NCBI GenBank assembly: GCA_003054665.1
Contig: QAYY01000003.1
Location: 372,001-436,000 of the forward strand
Origin: Opitutaceae bacterium EW11
GTDB taxonomy: Bacteria; Verrucomicrobiota; Verrucomicrobiia; Opitutales; Opitutaceae
Length of the DNA: 64,000 bases
Direction: 5' to 3'
Shown: positions 33,863 to 43,456 of the stretch, piece after piece
How positions within the stretch are numbered: the first letter of the stretch is position 1
Layout of the letters: each line of letters opens with the position of its first letter
Notes under the pieces: model-generated
Database searches by the model: none
What the model was told of the DNA's origin: nothing
What the model saw: only the letters and a program-made list of their open reading frames with translations
Translations under genes and position numbers: made by a program

Positions 33863-33963
33863 AGGTGGCGGGGATTTCGGGTTGTGGAGAGAGAGTCGCG
33901 GCAGTGTGTGCCCGGCGGCACCACGGCAGGGACGTCCTCTGAGATAGATCCAGCGCCGGGAAG

Positions 33964-34860
33964 TCAGAAGCGCGCTTTTCGGGTGGGCTGGATCGCTTTG
34001 ACGACGTCGCTTACTCGAATCGACGCCAAGTCCGCGCCCGATTTCACGACACGGACATGCTCGCCTGGCGGTGCCCACGTCTCGGGATCGGTCGGGCCGA
34101 ACAGAAGAACAGATTCGGCGCCCACCGCCGCGGCCAAATGACTGATCCCGGTGTCGTGCCCGAAGTATCTCGAGCATCGGCGCAATGCTCCCGCCAAGAG
34201 GGGAAGCGGCCACTCGTGGGCTCGCTGCACGAACAAGTCTTCGGGCCAGAGGATATCGGTTTGCTCCGCTTCGCCGGAGATCGCGAGCGCCGGCTGGCCG
34301 AGTCTGGCCGCCAGTTCAGCCCAGCGTCCAGCCGGCCAGTTTTTCTTCGGTGACCCGCTCCCGGGATGGTACGCGACGAAATCTCGAAAATCGCCGAGCC
34401 GCTGGTCGGCCTCCGCCTGTACGGATGCGGAGAGGTCAAGACGAGCGACGTAGTCGGCGGTCATCAAACCGAGGGGAGCAAGAGCGTCGCAGAAATGTTT
34501 CGCGGCGGGTTTCGTCGATACTTTCGGACCGCTGGCGATGAAATCACCGGGCTTCTGCGGGAAATGCCTACGGAGCGCGCCGTCGAGGTCGCTCCAGAAG
34601 CTGATCACAAGGTCGAATCGTCCGAGCCAGTGCGCGAACTCCGGACGAAGGGGAGCGCCGTCGTAGAGAGCGCTCCAGCGGACCTCGTGCTGCGAGTGAA
34701 CGGAATCGAGCAGGCCTCCGACCAGCCCGAGTTCTGCGGCCCGTGCGTTTCCAACCAGCTCAATCTGCGCGCCGGGCCAGCGGTTCCTCAGCAGTCGTAG
34801 TGCTGGGATTGTGACAAGAAAATCTCCGAGGGCTCCGCCCCTAAGGACTAGGATTCGCAT
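33964..34860 (-). CDS. GT9-family (heptosyltransferase-like) glycosyltransferase
   Basis: 298 residues of GT-B fold. The start MRILVLRGGALGDFLVTIPA is the GT9 signature, and the C-terminal donor site YFGHDTGISHLAAAVG followed by LFGPTDPETWAPPG is equally typical. GT9 enzymes add heptose or related sugars to lipopolysaccharide core on the cytoplasmic face. It is shorter than classic WaaC/WaaF (about 320-350). It overlaps the upstream DUF3108 gene by 20 bases and ends the repair-associated operon, an unexpected partner for DNA repair genes. Confidence 0.88.
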   Translation of the reverse strand: MRILVLRGGALGDFLVTIPALRLLRNRWPGAQIELVGNARAAELGLVGGLLDSVHSQHEVRWSALYDGAPLRPEFAHWLGRFDLVISFWSDLDGALRRHFPQKPGDFIASGPKVSTKPAAKHFCDALAPLGLMTADYVARLDLSASVQAEADQRLGDFRDFVAYHPGSGSPKKNWPAGRWAELAARLGQPALAISGEAEQTDILWPEDLFVQRAHEWPLPLLAGALRRCSRYFGHDTGISHLAAAVGAESVLLFGPTDPETWAPPGEHVRVVKSGADLASIRVSDVVKAIQPTRKARF

Positions 34861-35632
34861 TCGCCACCTGGTCGCCCTTGAGCGGCGGCTGGTATTCCGA
34901 AAGCAGAGCAGTCCCCGTGCCCCATTTCATGCCGACTTCAAACTTCACCGGAAGCCGCTGCTCGTCCTGCGAAATCCACACGCGGACCGTGGCCCCCCGC
35001 TTGAACATGCCCTTCGGGTTCTTCTCCATCGTTGGGATCAACACGAGGGTCTTGAAAGTGCCGAGCGGCGTCTCGACCGTCTCGTAGTCGCCCGCGACGA
35101 TCTCCAATTCGTAGAAATCCTTGTCGAACATCACGGTCGCGGGGATGCGCTGGCCGGGCTTCATATCCCAGCGCCGGGTTCCGATGAGCGACGTGATCAG
35201 GTCCATCGCGTTTCCCTCCGGAAGCGGAAGCTCCGCGTTGCGCTCGGGACGGATGAAGTCGACGTAGTTGACCAGCTTCTCGTTGTAGTCGAAGACGGCC
35301 ATGGTCTTCGTGGCTTTCTTGCTCGTGTTGCTCCAGGCGCGAATGGCCAAGAGCCGGCCATCTCGTGCATCGAAGACACACTCGCCGTCGCCATCGAACA
35401 GGTACAGGCCGCGAATCAGCCCGCGTGTCTTGGTGTGCGTGGAGATCCGGATCTGTGGCAGCCCAGCAGTTTCGCCCTGCTCCGCCGCGACCACAATCTC
35501 GCCGGCGTGCCCGAAAATCCCCCAGCGTACGCGGTAGCGCAGCGCCTCGCCGTCCTGCATCGCAACAGGAGGGTCGGCGAACGTGGGCAGTACGTTCAGG
35601 GCGAGGAGAAAAAAGAGGGCAAACGGCTTCAT
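34841..35632 (-). CDS. DUF3108 periplasmic protein
   Basis: 263 residues from the ATG at 35632. A signal peptide (MKPFALFFLLALNVLPTFA) is likely cleaved before DPPV. The mature protein is beta-rich with the DUF3108 pattern: GEALRYRVRWGIFGHAGEIV, LYLFDGDGECVFDARDGRLL, then a long FKTLVLIPTMEKNPKGMF segment and VRVWISQDEQRLPVKFEV near the end. Its function is not established; the fold suggests an outer-membrane-associated lipid- or glycan-binding role. It overlaps pdeM by 4 bases and the GT9 gene by 20, so the three are translationally coupled. Confidence 0.85.
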   Translation of the reverse strand: MKPFALFFLLALNVLPTFADPPVAMQDGEALRYRVRWGIFGHAGEIVVAAEQGETAGLPQIRISTHTKTRGLIRGLYLFDGDGECVFDARDGRLLAIRAWSNTSKKATKTMAVFDYNEKLVNYVDFIRPERNAELPLPEGNAMDLITSLIGTRRWDMKPGQRIPATVMFDKDFYELEIVAGDYETVETPLGTFKTLVLIPTMEKNPKGMFKRGATVRVWISQDEQRLPVKFEVGMKWGTGTALLSEYQPPLKGDQVANANPSP

Positions 35633-36306
35633 TTGGTCGCCGCAGAGGCCTGCGGGCGCGGGAGTTTGACCTCGAACACGCGGGAAGGTGCAACCGCCCA
35701 GAGTTTTTCTCCAGGTTGCAGCTGCCGATTCCAGACCGCCCCCGCCGCCCATGGCGAAAACGCAGGGAGAATCACTCGCCTGAGCGAGGCGACCAGAGCG
35801 GGCAATCGGAGTCGCGCGCCTGCGCCGTCGGACAATCCTGCCGCGGGATGAAAGTGACCCAACACCTCGATCGCGTCGGGCGGCAGCGAGGAAGCGCGGC
35901 GGTCCCCGTGGTGGAAATAGAACTGTCCGCGGCGAGCATCGGTCGATGTCGGCACTTTCCACAGACGGTCGTGATTTCCAGCGAGCACGGTCACAGCCAG
36001 TCCGCGTTTTGTCGCTTCCGCGAGAAAACTCTCCGCCGATTCGCGGCCGGCCACGGCGTGCAGGCAATCGCCCAGCCAGATCATCTCGTCGGGCCGATAA
36101 TCCTCGATCAGGGACCACAGAGCCGACGCGATTTCGTTGTCGCCCCAGACGGGTAGCAGGTTGCCCGCTGCTCGGTGGGCCGCCGAATAGCCCCAATGAA
36201 TGTCGGCCACGACGAGCGTGCGGTGTGCGTCGACGAAGAGGGCGCGACGGTGGTCGATCCAGACCCCGGGCAGAACTTCAGCGCGCAACGGCTTCGGCGG
36301 TTCCAT
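35629..36306 (-). CDS. pdeM: ligase-associated DNA damage response phosphoesterase PdeM
   Basis: 225-residue calcineurin-type metallophosphoesterase with all metal-binding motifs in order: VVADIHWGY (DxH), LGDCLHA (GD), AGNHDR (GNHD), HHGDRR and LGHFHPAA (GHxH). PdeM is the nuclease/phosphoesterase partner encoded with a bacterial ATP-dependent ligase, an MBL exonuclease and an Lhr-type helicase. Here it starts inside the end of the helicase gene (29-base overlap), which strongly supports that assignment over a generic phosphatase. It probably processes DNA ends in repair; direct substrates are not known from the sequence. Confidence 0.9.
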   Translation of the reverse strand: MEPPKPLRAEVLPGVWIDHRRALFVDAHRTLVVADIHWGYSAAHRAAGNLLPVWGDNEIASALWSLIEDYRPDEMIWLGDCLHAVAGRESAESFLAEATKRGLAVTVLAGNHDRLWKVPTSTDARRGQFYFHHGDRRASSLPPDAIEVLGHFHPAAGLSDGAGARLRLPALVASLRRVILPAFSPWAAGAVWNRQLQPGEKLWAVAPSRVFEVKLPRPQASAATK

Positions 36307-38938
36307 ACATCTCGTGATACAAACGCTCGATCGCCGTTTCCGGCTCCTCGAGCATCATCGTTTCCTTGATGCGGCTGACGTAGATTCCAAACGAAAACGG
36401 GCTTACCCGGTCGACGTCGATCAGCCGCCAGGGCTTCGCCGCCGCCACTTCGAGAAACGAGAGCGCTCTCGGCGTATCCAGGAAACGGAGCGTGGCTTCG
36501 GCGTACGCTTCCTGAAGCAGGGGATGATCGGGCTCATGCCGGCGCAGGACGTCGAAAATGATCTCCGCGCTCCACTGCATGGCCCGCACTCCCCGTTGCT
36601 CCCCGAGAACCCTGCGCGGCACCATCAGGCCCGTCTGCGCCACCGAACGAAACTGCCATTTCACGAGGTCCGCGTCGGCCAGGGCGTGGCGCAGCGCGTC
36701 TTCCGCGCCCTCGCGGACAAAGAGCGAACGCCACTCGTCGACTTCGAGAGCCTGGAACGAGCGCAGAGACAGCAGGAATCCGTAATCGTCGATCGTGACC
36801 AGGGCATTGCCGCCCCTGGCCTGCTGCACGCGCCAGGCGACGATCCGGGACAAGGCGTCGTTGGCCGAACGGCCGATCAGAGAGTGAACGAAATAATGCC
36901 GGAGATCGCCCTCCGGATAACGTTCGATGAGGACGAAATCGGATGTCGGAATGGTCGAGACGGCTTGCTGAAGCCGGAAATGGCGGGCGATCGCCTCTGC
37001 GTTTGCCCGCGAGATGTCGTACTCATCGATCAGCCAGCCTGCGGCGGGATCGGACGTCAGGGCATTGGCGGCGCGCGTCTCGACTGGATCGGCCTTAGGC
37101 CGCCTTTCCGCGGCGCCGACGCTGCCGGCCGTCGGCGGTTCGATCCGCTTGGCCACCTCCGTCCTCAGGTGCACCACGCCTTCGGCAAGCCCGGAACCGA
37201 GGGGAATCTTGTTCGCGCCCCAGCGAGGAATTGTCGGAACCGCGTTTTTGGCCTCCACCACCTTTGCGCTGAGGAGGCGCGTCTCCACCAGCCGCACCGT
37301 GCGGCCGTTGAGCACAAACACGTCTCCGGGTCTCAGTCCCTTGATGAACCACTCTTCGACTTCGCCAAGATTACGTCGCCCGAGTCTCACCTGAATCATC
37401 GGCGGAGCGACGATCGTGCCGACATTCTGGTAGAAGTCGCGCGCAGTGCGAGGGCTAGGCACCGCCATCCGTCCGTCGACGATCCGAATCTTGCCGAAAA
37501 GGGAGCGGTAGTTGCCCTCCAACGACGCGCCGCCCCCTTCGAGATAACGAACGACGCGATCGAAAAGCGCCCGGGGCAACGTCTGGAACGGATAAGAACG
37601 ACGCATCAGGGCGTACGCCTCGTCGGTCGTGACGGAGCCGAAGACGGCCAGACCGACAAGATGCTGGGCAAGGACGTCGAGCGGATTGTCGTGAATCCTC
37701 ACCGGCTCCAATTCCCTCTTTTCCATCATCCGCGCCGTGACCGTGCACTCGACGAGATCGTTGATGTTCGATGCGACAAGCACGCCGTGGCTCACCTCGC
37801 TCATCGAGTGTCCGGAGCGGCCAACCCGCTGAAGCGCGCGGGCCACGCCTTTCGGCGCGGACACCATCACGACGGTGTCGATGGAACCGATATCGATTCC
37901 CATTTCCAGGCTGGTAGAGCACACGACGGCGCGGAGTTCGCCGCGCTTGAGCCGGTCCTCGACTTCGAGCCTGATGGAGCGATCCAGAGAGGCGTGATGG
38001 ACTTCGATCTGATCCGCCAGGTCGGGCAAGTGCTGTTTCAGCCGTTGCCCCACGCTTTCAGCGCCGCTTCGGACGTTGCAGAAAACGAGCGTGGTCCGTT
38101 TCGAACGGATGAGGGAGGCAAGCTCTTCCAGCACGCGGGAGGCGCTCCAGCCTGCGGGCGGGTAGGGATTCTGGCGCAGCGGCGAGAACAGCTCGACATG
38201 CATCGGTTTCCGCTGGCTCACCTCGGCGATCCGGCAGGGGCGCTCGGGACCGACCAGAAACCGAGCCACCTGCTCGATCGGACAGACCGTAGCGGAGAGA
38301 CCGATACGAATAAGCGGGGCGGATGAAATCCCCTGAGCGGGATCGACGCCGCCGGCTGCGGCAGACCGGATGCCGCCCGGTATGTCCTCCAGCCGTTCTG
38401 CGGCGACCATCAGAAGCGAGCCTCGCTTGTTTTCAGCCAGCGCATGCAGCTCGTCGACGATCAGAAACCGCGTCTGGCGAAAAGCCGCCGCCCACGACGG
38501 CTGGCTGAGCAGCAAGGTGAGGCTCTCCGGCGTGGTCACGAGTATGTGCGGAGGCTTTCGCTTCTGCGCCGCGCGGTCTTTCAGGCTGGTATCGCCCGTC
38601 CGGCTGCTGACGCGGACGAAGTCCCAGCCGAGTTCGTCGAGCGGTCCCTGCAAGTTTTTCTGAAGGTCGTAGGCCAGGGCGCGGAGGGGAGAGACATACA
38701 CCGCGACGATCGCCTCCGGGAGCGCATGGGCCTCGCGGCACTTTGCCAGATGGTCGAACACGCCGAGAAAAGCCGCGAGGGTCTTGCCGGTGCCTGTCGG
38801 CGACGCGAGCAGGGTGGAGCGGCCGGAAAGGATCTCGGGAATGGCGAGCAGCTGGCCTTGGGAAAAGTGCGGGAATTTCCCGGCAAACCAGCGGGAGAGT
38901 TGAGGGTGGAGAGCGTCGAGCAGTTCGGGTTCCGACAC
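36278..38938 (-). CDS. lhr: ligase-associated DEXH-box helicase (Lhr type)
   Basis: 886 residues from the GTG at 38938, chosen because AGGAAG lies 7 bases before it; an ATG at 39082 would add 48 low-complexity residues and overlap the ligase gene. Superfamily 2 helicase: Walker A ASPTGTGKT (45-53), DELH (162-165), SATVCP, then the second RecA domain with TTLVFCNVRSGAES, CSTSLEMGIDIG and QRVGRSGHS. A winged-helix and the Lhr-core C-terminal domain follow. Lhr-type enzymes translocate on single-stranded DNA and unwind duplexes. Gene order ligase-exonuclease, helicase, PdeM matches the known ligase-associated repair cluster. Confidence 0.92.
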   Translation of the reverse strand: MSEPELLDALHPQLSRWFAGKFPHFSQGQLLAIPEILSGRSTLLASPTGTGKTLAAFLGVFDHLAKCREAHALPEAIVAVYVSPLRALAYDLQKNLQGPLDELGWDFVRVSSRTGDTSLKDRAAQKRKPPHILVTTPESLTLLLSQPSWAAAFRQTRFLIVDELHALAENKRGSLLMVAAERLEDIPGGIRSAAAGGVDPAQGISSAPLIRIGLSATVCPIEQVARFLVGPERPCRIAEVSQRKPMHVELFSPLRQNPYPPAGWSASRVLEELASLIRSKRTTLVFCNVRSGAESVGQRLKQHLPDLADQIEVHHASLDRSIRLEVEDRLKRGELRAVVCSTSLEMGIDIGSIDTVVMVSAPKGVARALQRVGRSGHSMSEVSHGVLVASNINDLVECTVTARMMEKRELEPVRIHDNPLDVLAQHLVGLAVFGSVTTDEAYALMRRSYPFQTLPRALFDRVVRYLEGGGASLEGNYRSLFGKIRIVDGRMAVPSPRTARDFYQNVGTIVAPPMIQVRLGRRNLGEVEEWFIKGLRPGDVFVLNGRTVRLVETRLLSAKVVEAKNAVPTIPRWGANKIPLGSGLAEGVVHLRTEVAKRIEPPTAGSVGAAERRPKADPVETRAANALTSDPAAGWLIDEYDISRANAEAIARHFRLQQAVSTIPTSDFVLIERYPEGDLRHYFVHSLIGRSANDALSRIVAWRVQQARGGNALVTIDDYGFLLSLRSFQALEVDEWRSLFVREGAEDALRHALADADLVKWQFRSVAQTGLMVPRRVLGEQRGVRAMQWSAEIIFDVLRRHEPDHPLLQEAYAEATLRFLDTPRALSFLEVAAAKPWRLIDVDRVSPFSFGIYVSRIKETMMLEEPETAIERLYHEMYGTAEAVAR

Positions 38939-39062
38939 GGTCGGACTTCCTGTCCGGCTGACGCCGCGTTCGCTGGGCTCGTACGCGGGTGATGGCTTGC
39001 CGGGCGAGTTCCTGCCGGCCTGCACGGGCCCCTCGGCGCTTCCGGTGCAGGCTGTTTCGCCG

Positions 39063-41771
39063 TTACTGCGCGAAAGGGGCATGGGTGAAATCGCTGCCGG
39101 CGGCGAGGCGGCGGCAGGTTTCGAGCGTGTCGATGTCCGCCACCGTCTTGTCGGTGCGGATCCGAGCGATGCGGGGAAAACGCAGGGCGTAACCACTCGC
39201 GTGACGGTCGCTGGGTTGAATCGAGTCGAACGCCACCTCGAGCACCACCTGAGGCACGACAGCGCGATAGCGGCCGAAGTCCTGCACCGTGTGCTCGAGG
39301 AAGAATTGCGTCATCGCGGCGATCTCCGCGTCGGTGAGTCCCGAATACGCTTTCCCGACCGTCAGCAGTTCGCCGGTATTCTCGTCTTTCACGGCAAACG
39401 TGTAGTCGCTGAGCACACCCCGGCGCTTCCCGTGGCCGTACTCGACGCCAATCACCACCACGTCGAGCGTGGCGTACGCCTTCTTCAGCTTGAGCCAGGC
39501 GAGACCGCGTCGGCCGGGCGTGTAGGGACTGCGAGGATCCTTCGCCATCAGGCCCTCGTTTCCCCGGTGCCGGGCGGCCAGAAATGCGGCTTCGATGTCG
39601 ACGGCGGTGCTGACGCTCGAACGCGGCGCGAGGACCAGGCTCGCAACCGGAGACGGAAAAAGCTCCTCGAGCAGCTGGCGGCGAGAAGAGAGCGGCTCCT
39701 TGAGGAGCGGGCGGCCGTCGCGCCAGAGTAGATCGTAACAGGAGATGGATACAGGGATCTCCTCGCCCAGGAAAAAATCGTCTCCGCCCTTCCGCCCGAG
39801 GCGCTTTTGCAGCTCGGCGAACGGCAGCGCGCGACCTTCGCGCCAGGCGAGGAGTTCGCCGTCGACGATGACGTCGTGCGGCAGCGCGCGGAGCGAGAAG
39901 ACAAGCTCCGGAAACTGTTCCGTGATCCGGTGCAGATCGCGCGAGTAGAGTTCGACCCGGTCGCCCTGCTTGTGGAGCTGGCAACGGATGCCATCGTACT
40001 TTTCCTCCAGCCAGACCGGCGCGCCGAGCCGCTCCAGAATCGCCTCGGCCGTCGGTTCCGGACTCGCGAGCATGAACTGAACAGGGTGAAAAACGCGCAT
40101 CGCGATCTCGCCGAGCGTTCCGGCGCGGGCCGCCCGGGCGACCGCCGAGAGGTCGCCGCAGAGCATGTTTGCCTCGCGAACAGCCTCGGCGGGCTGGCTG
40201 GTCGCCGCCGCAACGGCTTCTTCGACGAGCCCTTCCTTCAGCCCGATCCGGAGGTCGCCGGTGATGATCTTGATGAGGTACTTGGCCGCGAGCGGCGACA
40301 GCCTCAAAAGGCGGTCGCGAAGAGCGCCCAGCTTCGCCGCGGGCCCGCGGGATGCGGCGAGTTCGGAAAGCAGCTGCTGCAACTCGAGCAACGTGAACGA
40401 CTCCGGATGGGTTCGGCCGGTCAGGAGCGCCTCGGCCGTGTCGCCGCTGTCGCTGAAGCGCAAATACGTCTGCCGGAAATCCGACTCGTTGAGCCCAGTC
40501 GCGTCGAGTACCGCGCGGCGGATGATGGACCAGCCGAGATTCAGGGTGCGGCTGTCGGACTGCGGAAAGGGGCGCCCGGTGAAGGCGAGGGCCGCGATGG
40601 GCATCGCGACGTCATCGAGAGAGGAAAAATAGGCGCGCAGCAGTTCGATCTTCTCGAGCTTTCTCGGGGTGCCCTTGATTCTCTCGGCGATGCCAGCGAA
40701 GTGGTCCAGAGACTCGCAGGTCCCGCCGCAGTCCGGGCCGGCTTCGGCGACCTGCGCGGGCAGAAGGATGCTTGTCGTGGCCGACGCAGAAATCGCGAGC
40801 TCCAGTTGGTTGTCGATGCCGAGTGCCCACGCTTCGACGCCCCGCTCGCGGAGCGTGCGTGCAAATTCGGCCGCGAAACCGTGGACGGTGAGCACCCGCT
40901 CCGGCTTCACCAACTCGACGAAGCGGAGCAAATCCGAGAAATCGGCGTGATCGGACATCGGGAATGCCGCGTCGCAGCCGTAGCGATACGTGGCTCCCGG
41001 GTCCATCGCCCAGCCGGTGATCACGGCGCAGCGGCGTTTGGGTATCCGTTTCAGGAACGCCGATTGGCCGGCCTGCGGCGGGCAGATCACGACGTGACCG
41101 GGAAGCGCTTCTTCCGAAAACGGCTCGTACGGGGGAAACTGGACGCCGAGCTCCTCGTAGACGCGGGTCATTTTCACCGTCTGCGGATGGAGCAGGATCG
41201 GCAGCTTCGCGGCGGAAAGACTGCTGAGCAGCTCCTGGCTTTTTCCCAGGCTGTAGCCGAAGAGCACGGGGGTCTCGCCGTCGTCGAGCGATTGCAGGCA
41301 GAAGCGAACAATGTCGCCCAAGACCTGATCGGTGGGAGGAAAGACGTAGTGGGGCCGGCCATACGTCGTCTCCATGATGACGGTGTCGGCGTGGGGCGTC
41401 GCACAAGGTTCGGCGGAGCGTCCCGGGCGGAGCTTGAAGTCGCCGGTGTAGAGCAATGTCCCGCGTTCCGGGTGCGCGAGCAGACTCTGCGCCGAGCCGT
41501 AGATGTGGCCGGCCGGGTAAAGCGTGATGGAGGTATCCTCCGCTAACTGCTCCGTCTGACCGAACTCGAGGACGTGTTCGCAGCGTTCTCCCGGCACCCG
41601 GGCCCGCATCAGACGGCAGGTGCCGGGCGAGCAAACGATCTCGCGGTGCTGCGCCGTGTGGTCGCTATGGGCGTGGGAGACAAACGATCGCCTGACGGGA
41701 AAATGCGCGTCGAGCCACCAGTCGATTTGGGGCAGGTAGATTCCGGCGCGAAGTTGGATTTCCCAAGGCAT
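39063..41771 (-). CDS. fused MBL-fold exonuclease and ATP-dependent DNA ligase
   Basis: 902 residues from the ATG at 41771 (MPWEIQLRAGIYLPQID). Residues 1 to ~335 are the ligase-associated metallo-beta-lactamase/beta-CASP nuclease with HAHSDH at 33-38, GDFKLRPG at 110-117, the beta-CASP GYSLGKSQEL and SDHADF. Residues ~352-902 are a full ATP-dependent ligase: an N-terminal helical DNA-binding domain, the nucleotidyl-lysine K591 in EEKYDGIRCQLH, VDGELLAW, NEGLMAKDP, WLKLKKAY and an OB domain ending in FPRIARIRTDK. In most clusters these are two separate genes. Joining them would deliver end-trimming and sealing together. Confidence 0.94.
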   Translation of the reverse strand: MPWEIQLRAGIYLPQIDWWLDAHFPVRRSFVSHAHSDHTAQHREIVCSPGTCRLMRARVPGERCEHVLEFGQTEQLAEDTSITLYPAGHIYGSAQSLLAHPERGTLLYTGDFKLRPGRSAEPCATPHADTVIMETTYGRPHYVFPPTDQVLGDIVRFCLQSLDDGETPVLFGYSLGKSQELLSSLSAAKLPILLHPQTVKMTRVYEELGVQFPPYEPFSEEALPGHVVICPPQAGQSAFLKRIPKRRCAVITGWAMDPGATYRYGCDAAFPMSDHADFSDLLRFVELVKPERVLTVHGFAAEFARTLRERGVEAWALGIDNQLELAISASATTSILLPAQVAEAGPDCGGTCESLDHFAGIAERIKGTPRKLEKIELLRAYFSSLDDVAMPIAALAFTGRPFPQSDSRTLNLGWSIIRRAVLDATGLNESDFRQTYLRFSDSGDTAEALLTGRTHPESFTLLELQQLLSELAASRGPAAKLGALRDRLLRLSPLAAKYLIKIITGDLRIGLKEGLVEEAVAAATSQPAEAVREANMLCGDLSAVARAARAGTLGEIAMRVFHPVQFMLASPEPTAEAILERLGAPVWLEEKYDGIRCQLHKQGDRVELYSRDLHRITEQFPELVFSLRALPHDVIVDGELLAWREGRALPFAELQKRLGRKGGDDFFLGEEIPVSISCYDLLWRDGRPLLKEPLSSRRQLLEELFPSPVASLVLAPRSSVSTAVDIEAAFLAARHRGNEGLMAKDPRSPYTPGRRGLAWLKLKKAYATLDVVVIGVEYGHGKRRGVLSDYTFAVKDENTGELLTVGKAYSGLTDAEIAAMTQFFLEHTVQDFGRYRAVVPQVVLEVAFDSIQPSDRHASGYALRFPRIARIRTDKTVADIDTLETCRRLAAGSDFTHAPFAQ

Positions 41772-41999
41772 GCGGGTGAAGAAAGGCAGGCTACCGATGC
41801 GCTGGGCGAGGGCAACCGGTGGAACGACGAAGGAGAGAAAACCGGAACAGGTGGCGGGAAGAAGCCGTTGGAAACCGACGCTGTTCCTCAACGGGTTTCC
41901 TGGCTACTCTGGTTTCCGGCACGCCGCCGATGAGGCCGGATTTGTCGGCGCCGCGGGGCGGGCCGCGCGATCAGGAAGGATTGAGAAGCCCCGTGAGGC

Positions 42000-42269
42000 T
42001 CAACGGTACAGCACGTAGGCGCCGATCAGAGCGGCAACGAGAAGGAGCCCGGCGACGATGCGGATAACCGGAACGCCTTGCTCCCGGCGCTGCAGGCGCT
42101 CGCTGGCACCGTCCACATCTTCCGCTTCCGGGAGATCGAGGCCGTCGTAGATGCTGACTTCATCCCACCCGGTGCGCTCGTCGGCGCCGCATTCCGGGCA
42201 GGCGCGTGCGTTTGGAGGAATTTCGGCCCCGCATTGGGCGCAGTAGGGCGGTGGTCGGCGGCGGGTCAC
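42000..42269 (-). CDS. zinc-ribbon protein with C-terminal membrane anchor
   Basis: 89 residues. A C-terminal membrane helix (IVAGLLLVAALIGAYVLY) anchors a small N-terminal zinc ribbon with two CxxC pairs (YCAQCG and ACPECG). The acidic stretch between them has no known motif. Its ATG overlaps the stop of the AI-2E transporter gene by 4 bases, so it is coupled to it. Many such proteins exist with no assigned role. Confidence 0.8.
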   Translation of the reverse strand: MTRRRPPPYCAQCGAEIPPNARACPECGADERTGWDEVSIYDGLDLPEAEDVDGASERLQRREQGVPVIRIVAGLLLVAALIGAYVLYR

Positions 42270-43456
42270 GTGATCAAACCCGTATGAACCGGCGCGGGAG
42301 AAATGGTTCTGCGTTCCGGCTGGGGAAAATACTTCCGTTTAAGGAGACGCCACGCGGTGACAAAAAACGCGGTGAGCGGGATCGCGAGCACCATGCCGAG
42401 GATGCCGTCGAGCGCGGTGCCCCAGAAAAACACGGCGACGATGATGGTGATCGGATGCAGGCCGGTGCGGTCCCCCATGATTTTCGGCGTGAGGACCCAG
42501 CCTTCGATCGTCTGGACAATCACCTTCACGAGGAGGACGAGAGCGAGGAGTTTGAGTCCGCCGCCGTCCTGCAGCAGCGCCAATGGAACCGTGATGAGCA
42601 ACCCGATGATCGTGCCGAGGTAGGGGACGATGTTGAGGAAGCCCATCAGCAGCCCGATGAAGAGACCGAAACGGAGGCCCACCACGGTGAAGCCGGCTGC
42701 GTACATTCCACCCATGATCAGGCCGATCACGAGCTGGCCGCGGAAGAACGTCACGACGATCGAGATGAATTCCCGGACGAGAAAAACGACGTCTTCGCGG
42801 ATGTGGCTGCTCAGGAAAGGCAGGTGATCGGGCAGGCCCTTCGTGTAGTCGGCGCGCGAGAGCAGGAAGAAGAAGAGGTAGATCGGAATCACCGCGAGGT
42901 GGGTGAAAAACGCGACTGCCGCCCAGGCGCTGTCTTTCAGGGCCCGCAGCGACGGCAGGAGGAACGACGGCAGTTTGCCGGCCTGCTCCTTGACACTCTC
43001 CGCCGCGCCGGCCACGGCGGGGTTCGAGAGCAGTTTCTCGATCATCACGATCCAGTGCGGATAGATCTCCTTCGCGTAGGCGACTCCACGCGACCACAGC
43101 TCCGGGACATAGGCGATAAAATCGAGGATCTGGCTGGCGAGCGGAGGTATGATGATGAGCAATACCGTTGTCACCAACCCGATGAAGAGGGCGTAGAGGA
43201 TGATAACGGAGAGAATGCGGCGGCCGTTGAGGCGGGCTTCGATGGCGTCGACCATCGGGCGGAGGATCAAGGCGAGAATCACCGCCACGGCGAGCGGCCA
43301 CAGCACGTGCGAAAAGAAGCCGATCACCCGGCCGGCCAGCACGAGGAGAAACACGACGAGCGCGCCGGAGGCGACGAGAGCAAACAGACCGGCGGTGAAG
43401 GCAAGCAGTCGACGTTGGCCGTCGGAGAAAAGCGGAGCAGGTGCTTGCTCGGGCAT
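42266..43456 (-). CDS. AI-2E family transporter (PF01594)
   Basis: 396 residues with about eight membrane helices and the family layout: two N-terminal helices, then a pair ending LALILRPMVDAIEARL, a long periplasmic/cytoplasmic helix region (~120-200), and the C-terminal helices with GFLNIVPYLGTIIGLLITVP and VLTPKIMGDRTGLHPITIIV. The family name comes from a proposed autoinducer-2 exporter, but members act in various ways, including sodium/proton exchange, so substrate is open. It is the first gene of a pair with the zinc-ribbon protein. Confidence 0.92.
   Translation of the reverse strand: MPEQAPAPLFSDGQRRLLAFTAGLFALVASGALVVFLLVLAGRVIGFFSHVLWPLAVAVILALILRPMVDAIEARLNGRRILSVIILYALFIGLVTTVLLIIIPPLASQILDFIAYVPELWSRGVAYAKEIYPHWIVMIEKLLSNPAVAGAAESVKEQAGKLPSFLLPSLRALKDSAWAAVAFFTHLAVIPIYLFFFLLSRADYTKGLPDHLPFLSSHIREDVVFLVREFISIVVTFFRGQLVIGLIMGGMYAAGFTVVGLRFGLFIGLLMGFLNIVPYLGTIIGLLITVPLALLQDGGGLKLLALVLLVKVIVQTIEGWVLTPKIMGDRTGLHPITIIVAVFFWGTALDGILGMVLAIPLTAFFVTAWRLLKRKYFPQPERRTISPAPVHTGLIT

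Noticed and set aside
36200-38326. Long open frame on the plus strand opposite the helicase gene
   Set aside because: Its product is rich in Arg, His, Asp and Pro with no domain. It is the mirror of a GC-rich coding strand whose helicase product has complete motifs.
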